64,000 nucleotides of DNA from Streptomyces sp. M41(2017) (GCF_002078175.1 NZ_MWFK01000001.1:3038001-3102000); one strand, 5' to 3'. Shown: positions 33,443 through 41,815, counted from the stretch's first letter. The notes: generated by a model from the letters alone, not told the origin. A program made the numbers and translations.

Positions 33443-35025
33443 CCGGCGGTGCCTTCCGTGCCGTTTCCGTGCGCGGGGTCCTCGGACTGCTCGCCCGGGT
33501 CGTCGTCGAGAAGCTGCGACGCGTCGTGCGGCAGCCGCAGCGTGAACACCGCCCCGCCCTCGGGAGAGTTCGCCGCGGTGATCTCACCGCCGTGGATGTG
33601 CGCGTTCTCCAGCGCGATGGACAGGCCGAGACCGCTGCCCTCCGAACGCGGCCGGGACGCGCTGGCCTTGTAGAACCGGTCGAAGACATGCGGCAGGACG
33701 TCCTCGGGGATGCCGGGGCCGTGGTCCCGTACCGCGATGACCAGCTGCTCGCCCTCCACCCGTACCGCCACGCGGACCGGCGAGCCGCCGTGCTTGAGCG
33801 CGTTGCCGATCAGGTTCGCGAGGATCACGTCGAGGCGGCGCGGGTCGACCCGGGCCATGATGCCGCGCTCGGCGTCCAGTTCGACGGCGTCCAGCCAGGC
33901 GCGGGCGTCGATGCACGCGGTGATCTGGTCGGCGATGTCCACATGGTCCAGGACGAGCCGGGCGGTGCCCGCGTCGAAGCGGGTCACCTCCATGAGGTTC
34001 TCCACGAGGTCGCCGAGGCGCCGGGTCTCGCTGACGACCAGCCGGACGGCCGGCTCGATCATCGGGTCCACGCTGCCGGTCTCCGCGTCCAGTTCCTCTT
34101 CGAGGATCTCCGTGACGGCGGTGATCGCGGTGAGCGGGGTCCGCAGTTCGTGGGACATGTCGGCGACGAAGCGCCGGGACGCCTCGTCCCGCGCGCTCAT
34201 GTCCGCCACGCGTTTCTCCAGCGCCTCCGCCGTATGGTTGAACGTCCTCGACAGATCGGCGAGTTCGTCCGTGCCGGAGACCCGCAGCCGGGTGTCCAGC
34301 TTGCCCTCGCCGAGCCGGCGGGCCGCGATGCCCAGCCGGTGCACCGGCTTGAGGACCGTGGTCGCGGCGGCCTGGGCGAGCAGCGCCGAGCCGATCAGCG
34401 CCAGCCCCGTCGCGATCCCCAGCGACCAGGCCAGCGAATTGAGGTCCTTCGCCTCCGGCTCCAGCGACTTGAGCATGTAACCGGTCGTGGTGCCGCCGAT
34501 CACCCGCGCGCCGCCCACCAGGTACGGCTTGTCGTGGTCCGTGATCCGCTGCCAGTACAGGTGGTAGGCGGACTTGTTGTTCGAGGAGAGCGACTGCTTC
34601 TTGTCCACCGCCTTCTGGAGGGAAGCGGGCACGTCCTCCAGGGTGAAGGTGTCCAGCTCGGAGTTGCCGACGACCGTCTTCCCCGTCTCGTCCTCGGCGA
34701 CCAGCAGCACGCTGAACCGCTGACTGCTGTTCGCCATCTGCCCGGCCGTGCGCTGCAGTTCGTCCTGGCCGGGGTGCACCGGCAGCATGCTCGCGTGGTT
34801 GCGCATCTCCTGCTGGAAGTCGCGCAGCACGGCGTCCTGCGTACGCGTCAGGACGGCCTCGCGGTTCAGCCAGTACGCGATGCCGGACGCCGAGACCGCG
34901 GCGGTGAGCGCCACCAGCCCGAACACCACGACCAGGCGCAGCCGCAGACTGGTGAAGCGCAGGCCGGACAGGAGCGCCTTGCGCGCCGCGGCCCAGCCGC
35001 GGAGCTTGCCGTGCGGTTTCGTCAC
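33439..35025 (-). CDS. afsQ2: AfsQ2 sensor histidine kinase
   Basis: The 528-residue membrane kinase has two membrane helices (about 29-50 and 195-220) that flank an extracytoplasmic sensor region. A HAMP domain follows at about 220-270. The HisKA phosphoacceptor is in RFVADMSHELRTPLTA near 290-305. The HATPase motifs are NLIGNALKHGG, DHGPGIPEDVLPHVFDRFYK and GSGLGLSIA, all intact. GTG 35025 overlaps the regulator's stop (GTGA). Together with AfsQ1 it forms the known system that activates sigQ and, in S. coelicolor, antibiotic genes under nitrogen-related conditions. Longer upstream frames overlap afsQ1 and are not real. Identity rests on order afsQ1-Q2-Q3 with divergent sigQ and on sequence. 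Confidence 0.93.
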   Translation of the reverse strand: MTKPHGKLRGWAAARKALLSGLRFTSLRLRLVVVFGLVALTAAVSASGIAYWLNREAVLTRTQDAVLRDFQQEMRNHASMLPVHPGQDELQRTAGQMANSSQRFSVLLVAEDETGKTVVGNSELDTFTLEDVPASLQKAVDKKQSLSSNNKSAYHLYWQRITDHDKPYLVGGARVIGGTTTGYMLKSLEPEAKDLNSLAWSLGIATGLALIGSALLAQAAATTVLKPVHRLGIAARRLGEGKLDTRLRVSGTDELADLSRTFNHTAEALEKRVADMSARDEASRRFVADMSHELRTPLTAITAVTEILEEELDAETGSVDPMIEPAVRLVVSETRRLGDLVENLMEVTRFDAGTARLVLDHVDIADQITACIDARAWLDAVELDAERGIMARVDPRRLDVILANLIGNALKHGGSPVRVAVRVEGEQLVIAVRDHGPGIPEDVLPHVFDRFYKASASRPRSEGSGLGLSIALENAHIHGGEITAANSPEGGAVFTLRLPHDASQLLDDDPGEQSEDPAHGNGTEGTAG

Positions 35026-35708
35026 TGAGGATTGTCCAGCCGGTAGCCGACGCCCCGCACGGTACGGATCAGGGTGGGCGACGAGGGCACGTCCTCCACC
35101 TTGGCGCGCAGCCGCTGCACACAGGCGTCGACCAGCCGTGAGTCGCCCAGGTAGTCGTGCTCCCACACCAGCCGCAGCAACTGCTGGCGGGACAGCGCCT
35201 GTCCGGGCCTGCGGCTCAACTCCAGGAGCAACCGCAGCTCGGTGGGCGTCAGTTGCAGGTCCTCACCGTTCTTCGTGACCGTCATGGCGGCGCGGTCGAT
35301 GACCAGCGAGCCGAACGACGCCGAGTCGTTCGCCTCCCGCTCGCCACGGCGCAGCACGGCACGGATCCGGGCGTCGAGCACCCGTCCCTGCACCGGCTTG
35401 ACCACGTAGTCGTCGGCACCGGACTCCAGCCCGACCACGACGTCGATGTCGTCGCTGCGCGCGGTCAGCAGGATGATCGGCAGCTGGTCGGTGCGCCGGA
35501 TGCGACGGCACACCTCGAAGCCGTCGATGCCGGGCAGCATCACGTCCAGCACGATCAGGTCCGGCCGCTGCTCGCGCAACAGCTTCAGACCGTCCTCTCC
35601 GGTGGCAGCGGTGGCCACACGGTGTCCCTGGCGCGTCAAAGAGAGCTCCAGGGCCGTACGGATGGCGTCGTCGTCCTCGATCAGCAACAGGGAAGGCACG
35701 GACGTCAT
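35022..35708 (-). CDS. afsQ1: AfsQ1 response regulator (OmpR/PhoB type)
   Basis: The 228-residue regulator has a receiver domain at about 4-120, with the acidic pocket LLIEDDDAIR, the phosphorylated Asp in LIVLDVMLPGIDG near residue 55 and Lys in DDYVVKPV near 104. A winged-helix DNA-binding domain at about 130-228 ends in TLIRTVRGVGYRLDNPQ. ATG 35708 or GTG 35699 may start it; the GTG would give the 225-residue form I recall for S. coelicolor AfsQ1. It is the first gene of the afsQ operon and divergent from sigQ. A direct repeat matching the AfsQ1 consensus (GTnAC-N6-GTnAC) lies between them at 35873-35888. Confidence 0.94.
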   Translation of the reverse strand: MTSVPSLLLIEDDDAIRTALELSLTRQGHRVATAATGEDGLKLLREQRPDLIVLDVMLPGIDGFEVCRRIRRTDQLPIILLTARSDDIDVVVGLESGADDYVVKPVQGRVLDARIRAVLRRGEREANDSASFGSLVIDRAAMTVTKNGEDLQLTPTELRLLLELSRRPGQALSRQQLLRLVWEHDYLGDSRLVDACVQRLRAKVEDVPSSPTLIRTVRGVGYRLDNPQ

Positions 35709-35872
35709 TCTGGCCCATGTCATGGCCGGGTATCGACCGTTGGAGCGCTCCCACTCCTCTCCTCCCCGATACCTGCCCCGCGCCGGACGGGCCGACGGCA
35801 CCACGGATCCGTCTGCGTAGTCGTACCGCTCTTCTCTGTGACCGGCCTGTGCCGTGCCTGCGCGGGACCCCT

Positions 35873-35888
35873 GTGACAGGTCTGTGAC
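35873..35888 (+). promoter_or_regulatory. AfsQ1 binding box upstream of sigQ
   Basis: GTGAC AGGTCT GTGAC is a direct repeat with 6-bp spacing, an exact match to the GTnAC-N6-GTnAC motif I recall for AfsQ1. It lies 107 bp before the sigQ start and 165 bp from afsQ1, so it may control both. Confidence 0.75.
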
Positions 35889-35994
35889 AGTCGGCGGACA
35901 CGGCCATGAAGTGGCCCGGGCAAGCTTTTCGTCACAAGGCAGGACGCACCACAGAACGACCGAAGCACCGGTACTCCACGACGGGGGGCGCGAG

Positions 35995-36774
35995 ATGAAC
36001 ACACTGCACAGCACGATTACTGGCGCGGTTGTCACGCGGCTCCACGACGTCAACCGGGCTGCGGAGAAGTCCGGCGCCGTGATCGGGCGGGGGTGCGATC
36101 GCGGCGCCGGGCGTCAGCACACCGTGCACATGAAGGTGGTTGACGCCCGCACGGGGGAGAACACCACGGCGGCCACCGTCGTGGGCACGACCGGGGGGAA
36201 GGCTCACGGGGGAGCCGCGTACGGGGAGGTCTCGGGGGAGCGTCACTCGCTGTCGGAAGCGGAGTTCACCGCTTACGTCCAGGAGCGCCGCGCCTCCCTG
36301 TACGCAACCGCCTACCACCTGACCGGTGACCGCTTCGAGGCCGAGGACCTGCTGCAGAGCGCGCTGTTCTCGACGTACCGCGCCTGGGACCGGATCACCG
36401 ACAAGGCCGCGGTCGGGGGCTACCTCCGCCGCACCATGACGAACCTGCACATCAGCGCGTGGCGCCGCCGCAAGCTGAACGAGTACCCGACCGAGGAACT
36501 GCCGGAGACGCCCGGCGACACGGACGCGATGCGCGGCACCGAACTGCGCGCCGTCCTGTGGCAGGCGCTCGCCCGGCTGCCCGAACTCCAGCGCACGATG
36601 CTGGTCCTCCGTTACTACGAGGGCCGCACCGACCCGGAGATCGCGGAGATCCTCGACATCAGTGTCGGTACGGTGAAGTCCAGCATCTGGCGCTCGCTGC
36701 GCCGGATGCGCGAGGACGAGGTCCTCAGCTTCGGCCGTGACGAGGAGGAGTCCTTCGGGGAGCTTGTCGCCTGA
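35995..36774 (+). CDS. sigQ: ECF sigma factor SigQ (SigE family)
   Basis: The 259-residue sigma factor has an N-terminal extension of about 85 residues without known fold. Region 2 follows at about 88-160 (FTAYVQERRASLYATAYHLT and DRFEAEDLLQSALFSTYRAW). Region 4 lies at about 180-240 (LARLPELQRTMLVLRYYEG, then PEIAEILDISVGTVKSSIW). ATG 35995 has a G-rich Shine-Dalgarno; the frame is open further upstream without support. The extension is encoded by DNA with repeated G-runs. It is divergent from afsQ1 and is the classical AfsQ1 target; SigQ is reported in S. coelicolor to antagonise AfsQ1 effects on antibiotic production. The stop is followed by a G-tract-rich UTR and a terminator. Confidence 0.92.
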   Translation: MNTLHSTITGAVVTRLHDVNRAAEKSGAVIGRGCDRGAGRQHTVHMKVVDARTGENTTAATVVGTTGGKAHGGAAYGEVSGERHSLSEAEFTAYVQERRASLYATAYHLTGDRFEAEDLLQSALFSTYRAWDRITDKAAVGGYLRRTMTNLHISAWRRRKLNEYPTEELPETPGDTDAMRGTELRAVLWQALARLPELQRTMLVLRYYEGRTDPEIAEILDISVGTVKSSIWRSLRRMREDEVLSFGRDEEESFGELVA

Positions 36775-36838
36775 AGGTACGGGGGGAGCGGTAACAGACC
36801 GGGGGGCGTCGGTTCCGGGGGGAGCCGACGACGGTCGT

Positions 36839-36874
36839 GGGGGGATCCAACGGGGTCACGGGGGACCACGGGGG
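36839..36874 (+). other. G-quadruplex-capable sequence in sigQ 3' UTR
   Basis: Four G-runs lie at 36839-36844, 36852-36855, 36860-36864 and 36870-36874 with loops of 7, 4 and 5 nt. This satisfies the usual G3+ N1-7 rule on the coding strand. Three further runs of six G occur at 36781-36824. It lies between the sigQ stop and its terminator. Confidence 0.65.
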
Positions 36875-36883
36875 AGACGAAGA

Positions 36884-36915
36884 AGGTCCAGGCGGACGGG
36901 GGTCCGCCTGGACCT
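36884..36915. terminator. Terminator between sigQ and uridine-kinase-like gene
   Basis: AGGTCCAGGCGGAC (36884-36897) pairs perfectly with 36902-36915 around a 4-nt loop, flanked by GAAG and CTTTC. It sits between convergent genes. Confidence 0.8.
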
Positions 36916-36975
36916 CTTTCGTTGGTCGTCGTCCTGCGTTCCTCGTCGCCCGCGCGGAGGGGCTCGGGGACAGCC

Positions 36976-37614
36976 CTAGGCCGCCGTGCGGTGCGAGGGC
37001 GTCCGGTGTCCGGCCGCCGCGGCGGTCAGCCGGCCCAGTGCCTCGGCCTTGTCGCAGGGGTGCGCGCCCAGCGCCGCCTGGCGGGCCACGATGGAACGCT
37101 CCGTACGCATCAGCCGCCAGCCGCGGCGCAGCAGGAACGGCACCGACTTGCGGCCCTCCCTGAGGTCCCGCACGAAGCGGCGCCGGAACGTGGTCACCGC
37201 GCCCCGCGACAGGCACAGCGCGTCGGCGAGGACGCCGAGTTCACGGCAGCGCTCGACGATCTCGGCGGCGAAGATGCCCTCCGCGATGAACACCGGGGTG
37301 CGTTCCATGCGCAGCGTCTCGGCGCCGGTCCGGGCACTCAGCGCGATGTCGTACACGGGGATGTCCGTACGTCCCGTGCGGCACAGTTCCTCGATGGCGG
37401 CGACCGCGGTGTCGGCGTCCCAGGACAGCGGGTGGTCCCAGTCGATGTCCTCGCTGCCCTCGACCTGGGGCAGCGTGGGGTCCGTGGCTTCCTTGTAGAA
37501 GTCGTCGAGACGCAGCACGGGGAGCCCGGAGTCGGCTGCGAGAAGGGACTTCCCGGAGCCGGAGGGACCGCAGAGCAGCACCACGCGGGTGGGTATCGGG
37601 GGGTGGGAGCCCAA
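36976..37614 (-). CDS. Uridine kinase-like P-loop NTPase
   Basis: The protein of about 212 residues has Walker A LLCGPSGSGKSLLA at about 13-26 and the substrate-loop sequence LRLDDFYKEATDPTLP near 35-50, typical of uridine kinase/phosphoribulokinase-like proteins. PVFIAEGIFAAEIV near 105 and the lid-like FRRRFVRDLREGRKS near 140 also fit. It may phosphorylate uridine or cytidine, which suits the nucleoside genes around it, but no regulon operator is present. The start is uncertain: TTG 37614 follows GAAGG at good spacing and begins just before the P-loop, while ATG 37674 is an in-frame alternative. The gene is convergent with sigQ. Confidence 0.8.
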   Translation of the reverse strand: MGSHPPIPTRVVLLCGPSGSGKSLLAADSGLPVLRLDDFYKEATDPTLPQVEGSEDIDWDHPLSWDADTAVAAIEELCRTGRTDIPVYDIALSARTGAETLRMERTPVFIAEGIFAAEIVERCRELGVLADALCLSRGAVTTFRRRFVRDLREGRKSVPFLLRRGWRLMRTERSIVARQAALGAHPCDKAEALGRLTAAAAGHRTPSHRTAA

Positions 37615-37887
37615 TTCACTGCACCTTCTGTGACAGGTCCGGCGGCGCCGCGCGACGGCGCGGCTCCCGGACATTATCCCCGGCTTCGGCGCCGCGGCCG
37701 ACGGGTACCGGGCTTCCTTCACCGACTGGCGGTGATATGCCTGTTGACCCGCAGGGGCTAATCCGGCGCCCGTACCGCCCGTGACGGGAGCCCCGTCAAC
37801 TACTCTGCGTGTCGATCCCGTTGCCCTCCGCCAGAGAACTCCAGTCAGAGAACTCCCGCTCTCCGCTAGTCAAAGAGGAAAACCCTG

Positions 37888-38295
37888 ATGGTGCGACACG
37901 CAGCCCAGCCGACCTCCCTGGCCCGTACGACCGCGCGGATCGCCGCGGCGGTCGGTGTGGTGGCCGCCGGTGCCGCCGCGGCCTCCCCGGCCGTCGCGGA
38001 CTCGGCCCCCGTCGTGGACGTCATGCGCACCCGGCCCACCTCGCTCGGCAGCATCGACCCGCAGGCCGGACTCCAGGCGCTGACCGGAACCGTGGGCTAT
38101 GTCACGGGCCCGGTCGAGGGGTTGAAGCCCAACCCGCTGGCCGGCACGGGCGTCGACCCGCTCGACAACGGCGTGGGCACCCAGCTCGCCGACTTCAAGC
38201 CGCTGTCCTCGAAGGCCCTGACGGGACCGCTGGCGCAGGCCCCGTCGGTCGGCAGCATCCCGGTGCTCGGCCAGGTGACCGGCCTGCTGCACTGA
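37888..38295 (+). CDS. Small secreted protein of unknown function
   Basis: The 135-residue protein has a signal peptide with twin Arg-free basic n-region, an alanine-rich core (IAAAVGVVAAGAAAASPAVA) and cleavage after AVA near residue 36. The mature about 99 residues contain no Cys and are rich in Gly, Leu and Pro, including PNPLAGTGVDPLDNGVGTQL and a final SIPVLGQVTGLLH. It resembles the small secreted protein at 31346 in size, composition and Gly-Leu-Pro tail, though not clearly in alignment. GAGG lies nine bases before ATG 37888. A 17-bp hairpin follows. It looks like a surface or extracellular protein; no function can be given. Confidence 0.72.
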   Translation: MVRHAAQPTSLARTTARIAAAVGVVAAGAAAASPAVADSAPVVDVMRTRPTSLGSIDPQAGLQALTGTVGYVTGPVEGLKPNPLAGTGVDPLDNGVGTQLADFKPLSSKALTGPLAQAPSVGSIPVLGQVTGLLH

Positions 38296-38340
38296 CCCGA
38301 GGCGGCCCCGGGCGGCGTCCCGGCGGCCCCGCGGACAGGA

Positions 38341-38382
38341 GAGAGCCGCGCTCCCCCCGGACGGAGGGGGAGCGCGGCTCTC
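38341..38382. terminator. Terminator between secreted protein and pseudo-ALDH gene
   Basis: GAGAGCCGCGCTCCCCC (38341-38357) pairs perfectly with 38366-38382 around a 9-nt loop, between convergent genes. Confidence 0.8.
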
Positions 38383-38475
38383 CGTTGCCCGGAGCCCCAG
38401 GGACACGGATCGGGGCCCCGGCGGCGCGGACGTCGCTTCATGACGTCACCGCGTGGCCGTGCGGACGGCCACGGA

Positions 38476-39381
38476 TCAGTACGAGGAACCCGAGACGCCC
38501 AGGGCGCCCGTCGGGTGCCAGACCGTCTTCGTCTCCAGGAACGCCGTCAGGCGCTCGGTGCCGGGAGTGCGCGCGTAATCCACAGCCTGTGGACGGACGA
38601 CGCGCTTCAGGTTGTCCGCGGCGGCGATCTCCAGCTCCTCGGCCAGCTCCTCGTCCGCTCCGGCCAGGTCGATCGCGTTGACGTCCTGGTGCGCCGCCAG
38701 CGGGGCCGCGATCTCCGCGGTCCTGCCCGACAGGATGTTCACGACACCGCCGGGTACGTCGGAGGTGGCCAGCACCTCACCCAGCGACAGCGCCGGGAGC
38801 GGGGACTTCTCGCTCGCGATCACGATCACCGTGTTGCCGGTGGCGATCACCGGGGCGATCACCGAGACCAGGCCGAGGAACGACGACTCCTGCGGTGCCA
38901 GCACCGTGACGACGCCGGTCGGCTCCGGGGACGACAGGTTGAAGAACGGGCCCGCCACCGGGTTCGCGCCGCCCACGACCTGGGCGATCTTGTCCGTCCA
39001 GCCCGCGTACCAGACCCACCGGTCGATCGCCGCGTCGACGACGGCCGCCGCCTTCGACTTCGACAGGCCCTCGGCCTCCGCCACCTCACGGGCGAACTGC
39101 TCCCGGCGGCCCTCCAGCATCTCCGCGACGCGGTAGAGGACCTGGCCGCGGTTGTACGCCGTGGCGCCGGACCAGCCGCCGAACGCCTTGCGCGCGGCGA
39201 CGACCGCGTCCCGGGCGTCCTTGCGCGAGGACTGCGGAGCGTTGGCCAGCCACGTGCCCTTCGAGTCGGTCACCTCGTACACCCGGCCGCTCTCGGAACG
39301 CGGGAACTTGCCCCCCACGTACAGCTTGTAGGTCTTGAACACGCTCAGACGCCGCTGCTCGGACTTCTCGACTGCGCTCAT
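38476..39381 (-). CDS. Truncated aldehyde dehydrogenase-like protein (ALDH16 second-domain type)
   Basis: The 301-residue protein matches the N-terminal, cofactor-binding half of the ALDH fold: KLYVGGKFPRSESGRVYEV at about 19-37, FFNLSSPEPTGVVTVLAPQE near 145-164 and PGGVVNILSGRTAEIAAPL near 212-230. It stops before the catalytic region. The glutamate strand LELGGK is replaced by AIDLAGADEEL, and there is no catalytic Cys segment, so it should be inactive alone. Its ATG follows directly on the TAA of the full-length ALDH gene. The pair equals the two-domain plan of ALDH16 enzymes, split into two polypeptides, so a heteromer is likely. It is the third gene after deoC. Confidence 0.82.
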   Translation of the reverse strand: MSAVEKSEQRRLSVFKTYKLYVGGKFPRSESGRVYEVTDSKGTWLANAPQSSRKDARDAVVAARKAFGGWSGATAYNRGQVLYRVAEMLEGRREQFAREVAEAEGLSKSKAAAVVDAAIDRWVWYAGWTDKIAQVVGGANPVAGPFFNLSSPEPTGVVTVLAPQESSFLGLVSVIAPVIATGNTVIVIASEKSPLPALSLGEVLATSDVPGGVVNILSGRTAEIAAPLAAHQDVNAIDLAGADEELAEELEIAAADNLKRVVRPQAVDYARTPGTERLTAFLETKTVWHPTGALGVSGSSY

Positions 39382-40839
39382 TTATCGCTCGCCCTCCTGG
39401 CTCGACGGGGCGAGGTACGCCTCCAGGCCGTGCCGGCCGCCCTCGCGGCCGTAGCCCGACTCCTTGTATCCGCCGAACGGCGAGGTGGGGTCGAACTTGT
39501 TGAACGTGTTGGACCAGATCACGCCCGCGCGCAGCTTGCTCGCGACGGCGAGGATGCGGGAGCCCTTCTCGGTCCAGATGCCCGCCGACAGGCCGTACTG
39601 CGTGTTGTTGGCCTTGGCGACCGCCTCGTCCGGGGTGCGGAACGTGAGGACGGACAGCACCGGGCCGAAGATCTCGTCGCGGGCCACGGTGTGCGCCTGG
39701 GTGACGTTCGTGAAGAGCGTCGGGGCGAACCAGTAGCCGGACGAGGGGAGTTCACAGGCCGGGGACCAGCGGTCGGCGCCCTCGGCCTCACCCTGCTCGA
39801 CGAGCGAGGTGATCCGCGCGAGCTGCTCCGCGGAGTTGATCGCGCCGATGTCGGTGTTCTTGTCCAGCGGGTCGCCGAGGCGCAGGGTCGACAGGCGGCG
39901 CTTGAGCGAGTCGAGCAGTTCGTCGTGGATCGACTCCTGGACCAGCAGCCGCGAACCCGCGCAGCAGACCTGGCCCTGGTTGAAGAAGATGCCGGTGACG
40001 ATGCCCTCGACGGCCTGGTCGATGGGCGCGTCGTCGAAGACGATGTTCGCGCCCTTGCCGCCCAGTTCGAGCGTGACCTTCTTGTGCGAGCCCGCGACCT
40101 GCCGGGCGATCGCCTTGCCGACAGCGGTGGAACCGGTGAACGCCACCTTGTCCACGTCCGGGTGCGCGACCAGGGCCGCGCCCGCGTCGCCGTACCCGGG
40201 AAGGATGTTGACGACGCCCCTGGGCAGGCCCGCCTGGCGGCAGATGTCCGCGAAGAACAGCGCCGAGAGCGGCGTGGTCTCGGCGGGCTTCAGCACCACC
40301 GTGTTGCCGGCCGCCAGCGCCGGGGCGATCTTCCACGCCAGCATCAGCAGCGGGAAGTTCCACGGGATGACCTGGCCGGCGACGCCCAGCGGGCGCGGGT
40401 TCGCGCCGAGACCGGCGTGGTCGAGCTTGTCGGCCCAGCCCGCGTAGTAGAAGAAGTGCGCGGCGACCAGGGGGAGGTCCGCGTCGCGGGTCTCCTTGAT
40501 CGGCTTGCCGTTGTCCAGCGTCTCCAGGACGGCCAGCTCGCGGCTGCGCTCCTGGATGATCCGGGCGATGCGGAACAGGTACTTGGCGCGCTCGGAGCCC
40601 GGCAGCGCCGACCACTTCACGAACGCCTTGCGGGCGGCCTTCACCGCGCGGTCCACGTCCGCCTCGCCGGCCTGGGCGATCTCGGAGAGGACCTCCTCGG
40701 AGGAGGGGGAGACGGTCTTGAACACCTTGCCGTCGGCGGCCTCGGTGAACTCACCGTCGATGAACAGGCCGTAGGACGGGGCGATGTCGACGACGGAGCG
40801 GGACTCGGGCGCCGGGGCGTATTCGAATGCGGAAGCCAT
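39382..40839 (-). CDS. Aldehyde dehydrogenase (full-length, ALDH16 first-domain type)
   Basis: The 485-residue NAD(P)-dependent dehydrogenase has all catalytic features. FGTs-type cofactor sequence IPWNFPLLMLAWKIAPALA lies at about 157-175. The general base Glu is in TLELGGKGANIVFDDA near 254, and the nucleophile is in FFNQGQVCCAGSRLLVQ near 290. Late motifs are EIFGPVLSVLTF and PFGGYKESGYGREGG. It starts 6 bp after deoC, so the aldehyde from deoxyribose-5-phosphate cleavage (acetaldehyde, or glyceraldehyde-3-phosphate) is the likely substrate. The catalytically dead paralogue gene follows without a gap. Expression should follow the operator at 41816. Enzyme class is certain; substrate is inferred from the operon. 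Confidence 0.9.
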   Translation of the reverse strand: MASAFEYAPAPESRSVVDIAPSYGLFIDGEFTEAADGKVFKTVSPSSEEVLSEIAQAGEADVDRAVKAARKAFVKWSALPGSERAKYLFRIARIIQERSRELAVLETLDNGKPIKETRDADLPLVAAHFFYYAGWADKLDHAGLGANPRPLGVAGQVIPWNFPLLMLAWKIAPALAAGNTVVLKPAETTPLSALFFADICRQAGLPRGVVNILPGYGDAGAALVAHPDVDKVAFTGSTAVGKAIARQVAGSHKKVTLELGGKGANIVFDDAPIDQAVEGIVTGIFFNQGQVCCAGSRLLVQESIHDELLDSLKRRLSTLRLGDPLDKNTDIGAINSAEQLARITSLVEQGEAEGADRWSPACELPSSGYWFAPTLFTNVTQAHTVARDEIFGPVLSVLTFRTPDEAVAKANNTQYGLSAGIWTEKGSRILAVASKLRAGVIWSNTFNKFDPTSPFGGYKESGYGREGGRHGLEAYLAPSSQEGER

Positions 40840-40845
40840 GATGGA

Positions 40846-41796
40846 TCAGTCCACCGTCACGTAGTCGGGGCCGGAGTAGCGGCCGGTGGCCAGCTTCTGA
40901 CGCTGCATCAGCAGGTCGTTCAGGAGGGAGGACGCGCCGAAGCGGAACCAGTGGTTGTCCAGCCAGTCCTCGCCCGCCGTCTCGTTCACCAGGACGAGGA
41001 ACTTGACCGCGTCCTTGGTGGTGCGGATGCCGCCGGCCGGCTTCACGCCGACCTGCACCCCGGTCTGGGCGCGGAAGTCGCGGACGGCCTCCAGCATGAG
41101 CAGCGTGTTCGCGGGCGTCGCGTTCACCGCGACCTTGCCGGTGGACGTCTTGATGAAGTCGGCCCCGGCCAGCATGCCGAGCCAGCTCGCGCGGCGGATG
41201 TTGTCGTACGTCGACAGCTCGCCGGTCTCGAAGATGACCTTCAGGCGGGCGGCGCCCGAGGCCTCCTTCACGGCGACGATCTCGTCGTACACCTTCATGT
41301 AGTGGCCCGCGAGGAACGCCCCGCGGTCGATGACCATGTCGATCTCGTCGGCGCCCGCGGCGACCGCGTCACGCACGTCGGCCAGCTTCACGTCGAGGGC
41401 GGCACGGCCGGCCGGGAACGCGGTGGCGACGGAGGCGACCAGCACGCCGGAGCCGGCGACGGCCTCCTTCGCGACGGCCACCATGTCGGGGTAGACACAG
41501 ACCGCGGCGGTGGTGGGCGCGGTGCGGTCCGTCGGGTCCGGGAGCACCGCCTTGGCGCCGAGCGCCCGGACCTTGCCCGGGGTGTCCGCGCCTTCCAGCG
41601 TCGTCAGGTCGACCATCGAGATGGCGAGGTCGATCGCGTACGCCTTCGCGGTGGTCTTGATGGAACGGGTGCCGAGCGAGGCGGCGCGCGCCTCCAGGCC
41701 GACCGCGTCTACGCCGGGCAGCCCGTGGAGGAAGCGGCGCAGCGTGCTGTCGGACGCGGTCACGTCGGCGAGGGCAGCGGGTGCAGAGGTGGGCAT
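40846..41796 (-). CDS. deoC: Deoxyribose-phosphate aldolase
   Basis: The 316-residue class I aldolase cleaves 2-deoxyribose-5-phosphate to acetaldehyde and glyceraldehyde-3-phosphate. Motifs are EIDMVIDRGAFLAG near 154, the Lys-bearing RLKVIFETGEL near 187, the Schiff-base Lys in ADFIKTSTGK near 219, and GVKPAGGIRT near 253 with the second catalytic Lys. An N-terminal extension of about 45 residues makes it longer than E. coli DeoC (about 260), as in other actinobacterial and eukaryotic forms. ATG 41796 is used because the palindromic operator lies 20 bp upstream. It leads an operon with two ALDH genes and completes the degradation of deoxynucleosides imported by the 15-24 kb genes. Confidence 0.95.
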   Translation of the reverse strand: MPTSAPAALADVTASDSTLRRFLHGLPGVDAVGLEARAASLGTRSIKTTAKAYAIDLAISMVDLTTLEGADTPGKVRALGAKAVLPDPTDRTAPTTAAVCVYPDMVAVAKEAVAGSGVLVASVATAFPAGRAALDVKLADVRDAVAAGADEIDMVIDRGAFLAGHYMKVYDEIVAVKEASGAARLKVIFETGELSTYDNIRRASWLGMLAGADFIKTSTGKVAVNATPANTLLMLEAVRDFRAQTGVQVGVKPAGGIRTTKDAVKFLVLVNETAGEDWLDNHWFRFGASSLLNDLLMQRQKLATGRYSGPDYVTVD

Positions 41797-41815
41797 GGTC
41801 ACCAGACGAGCATAT

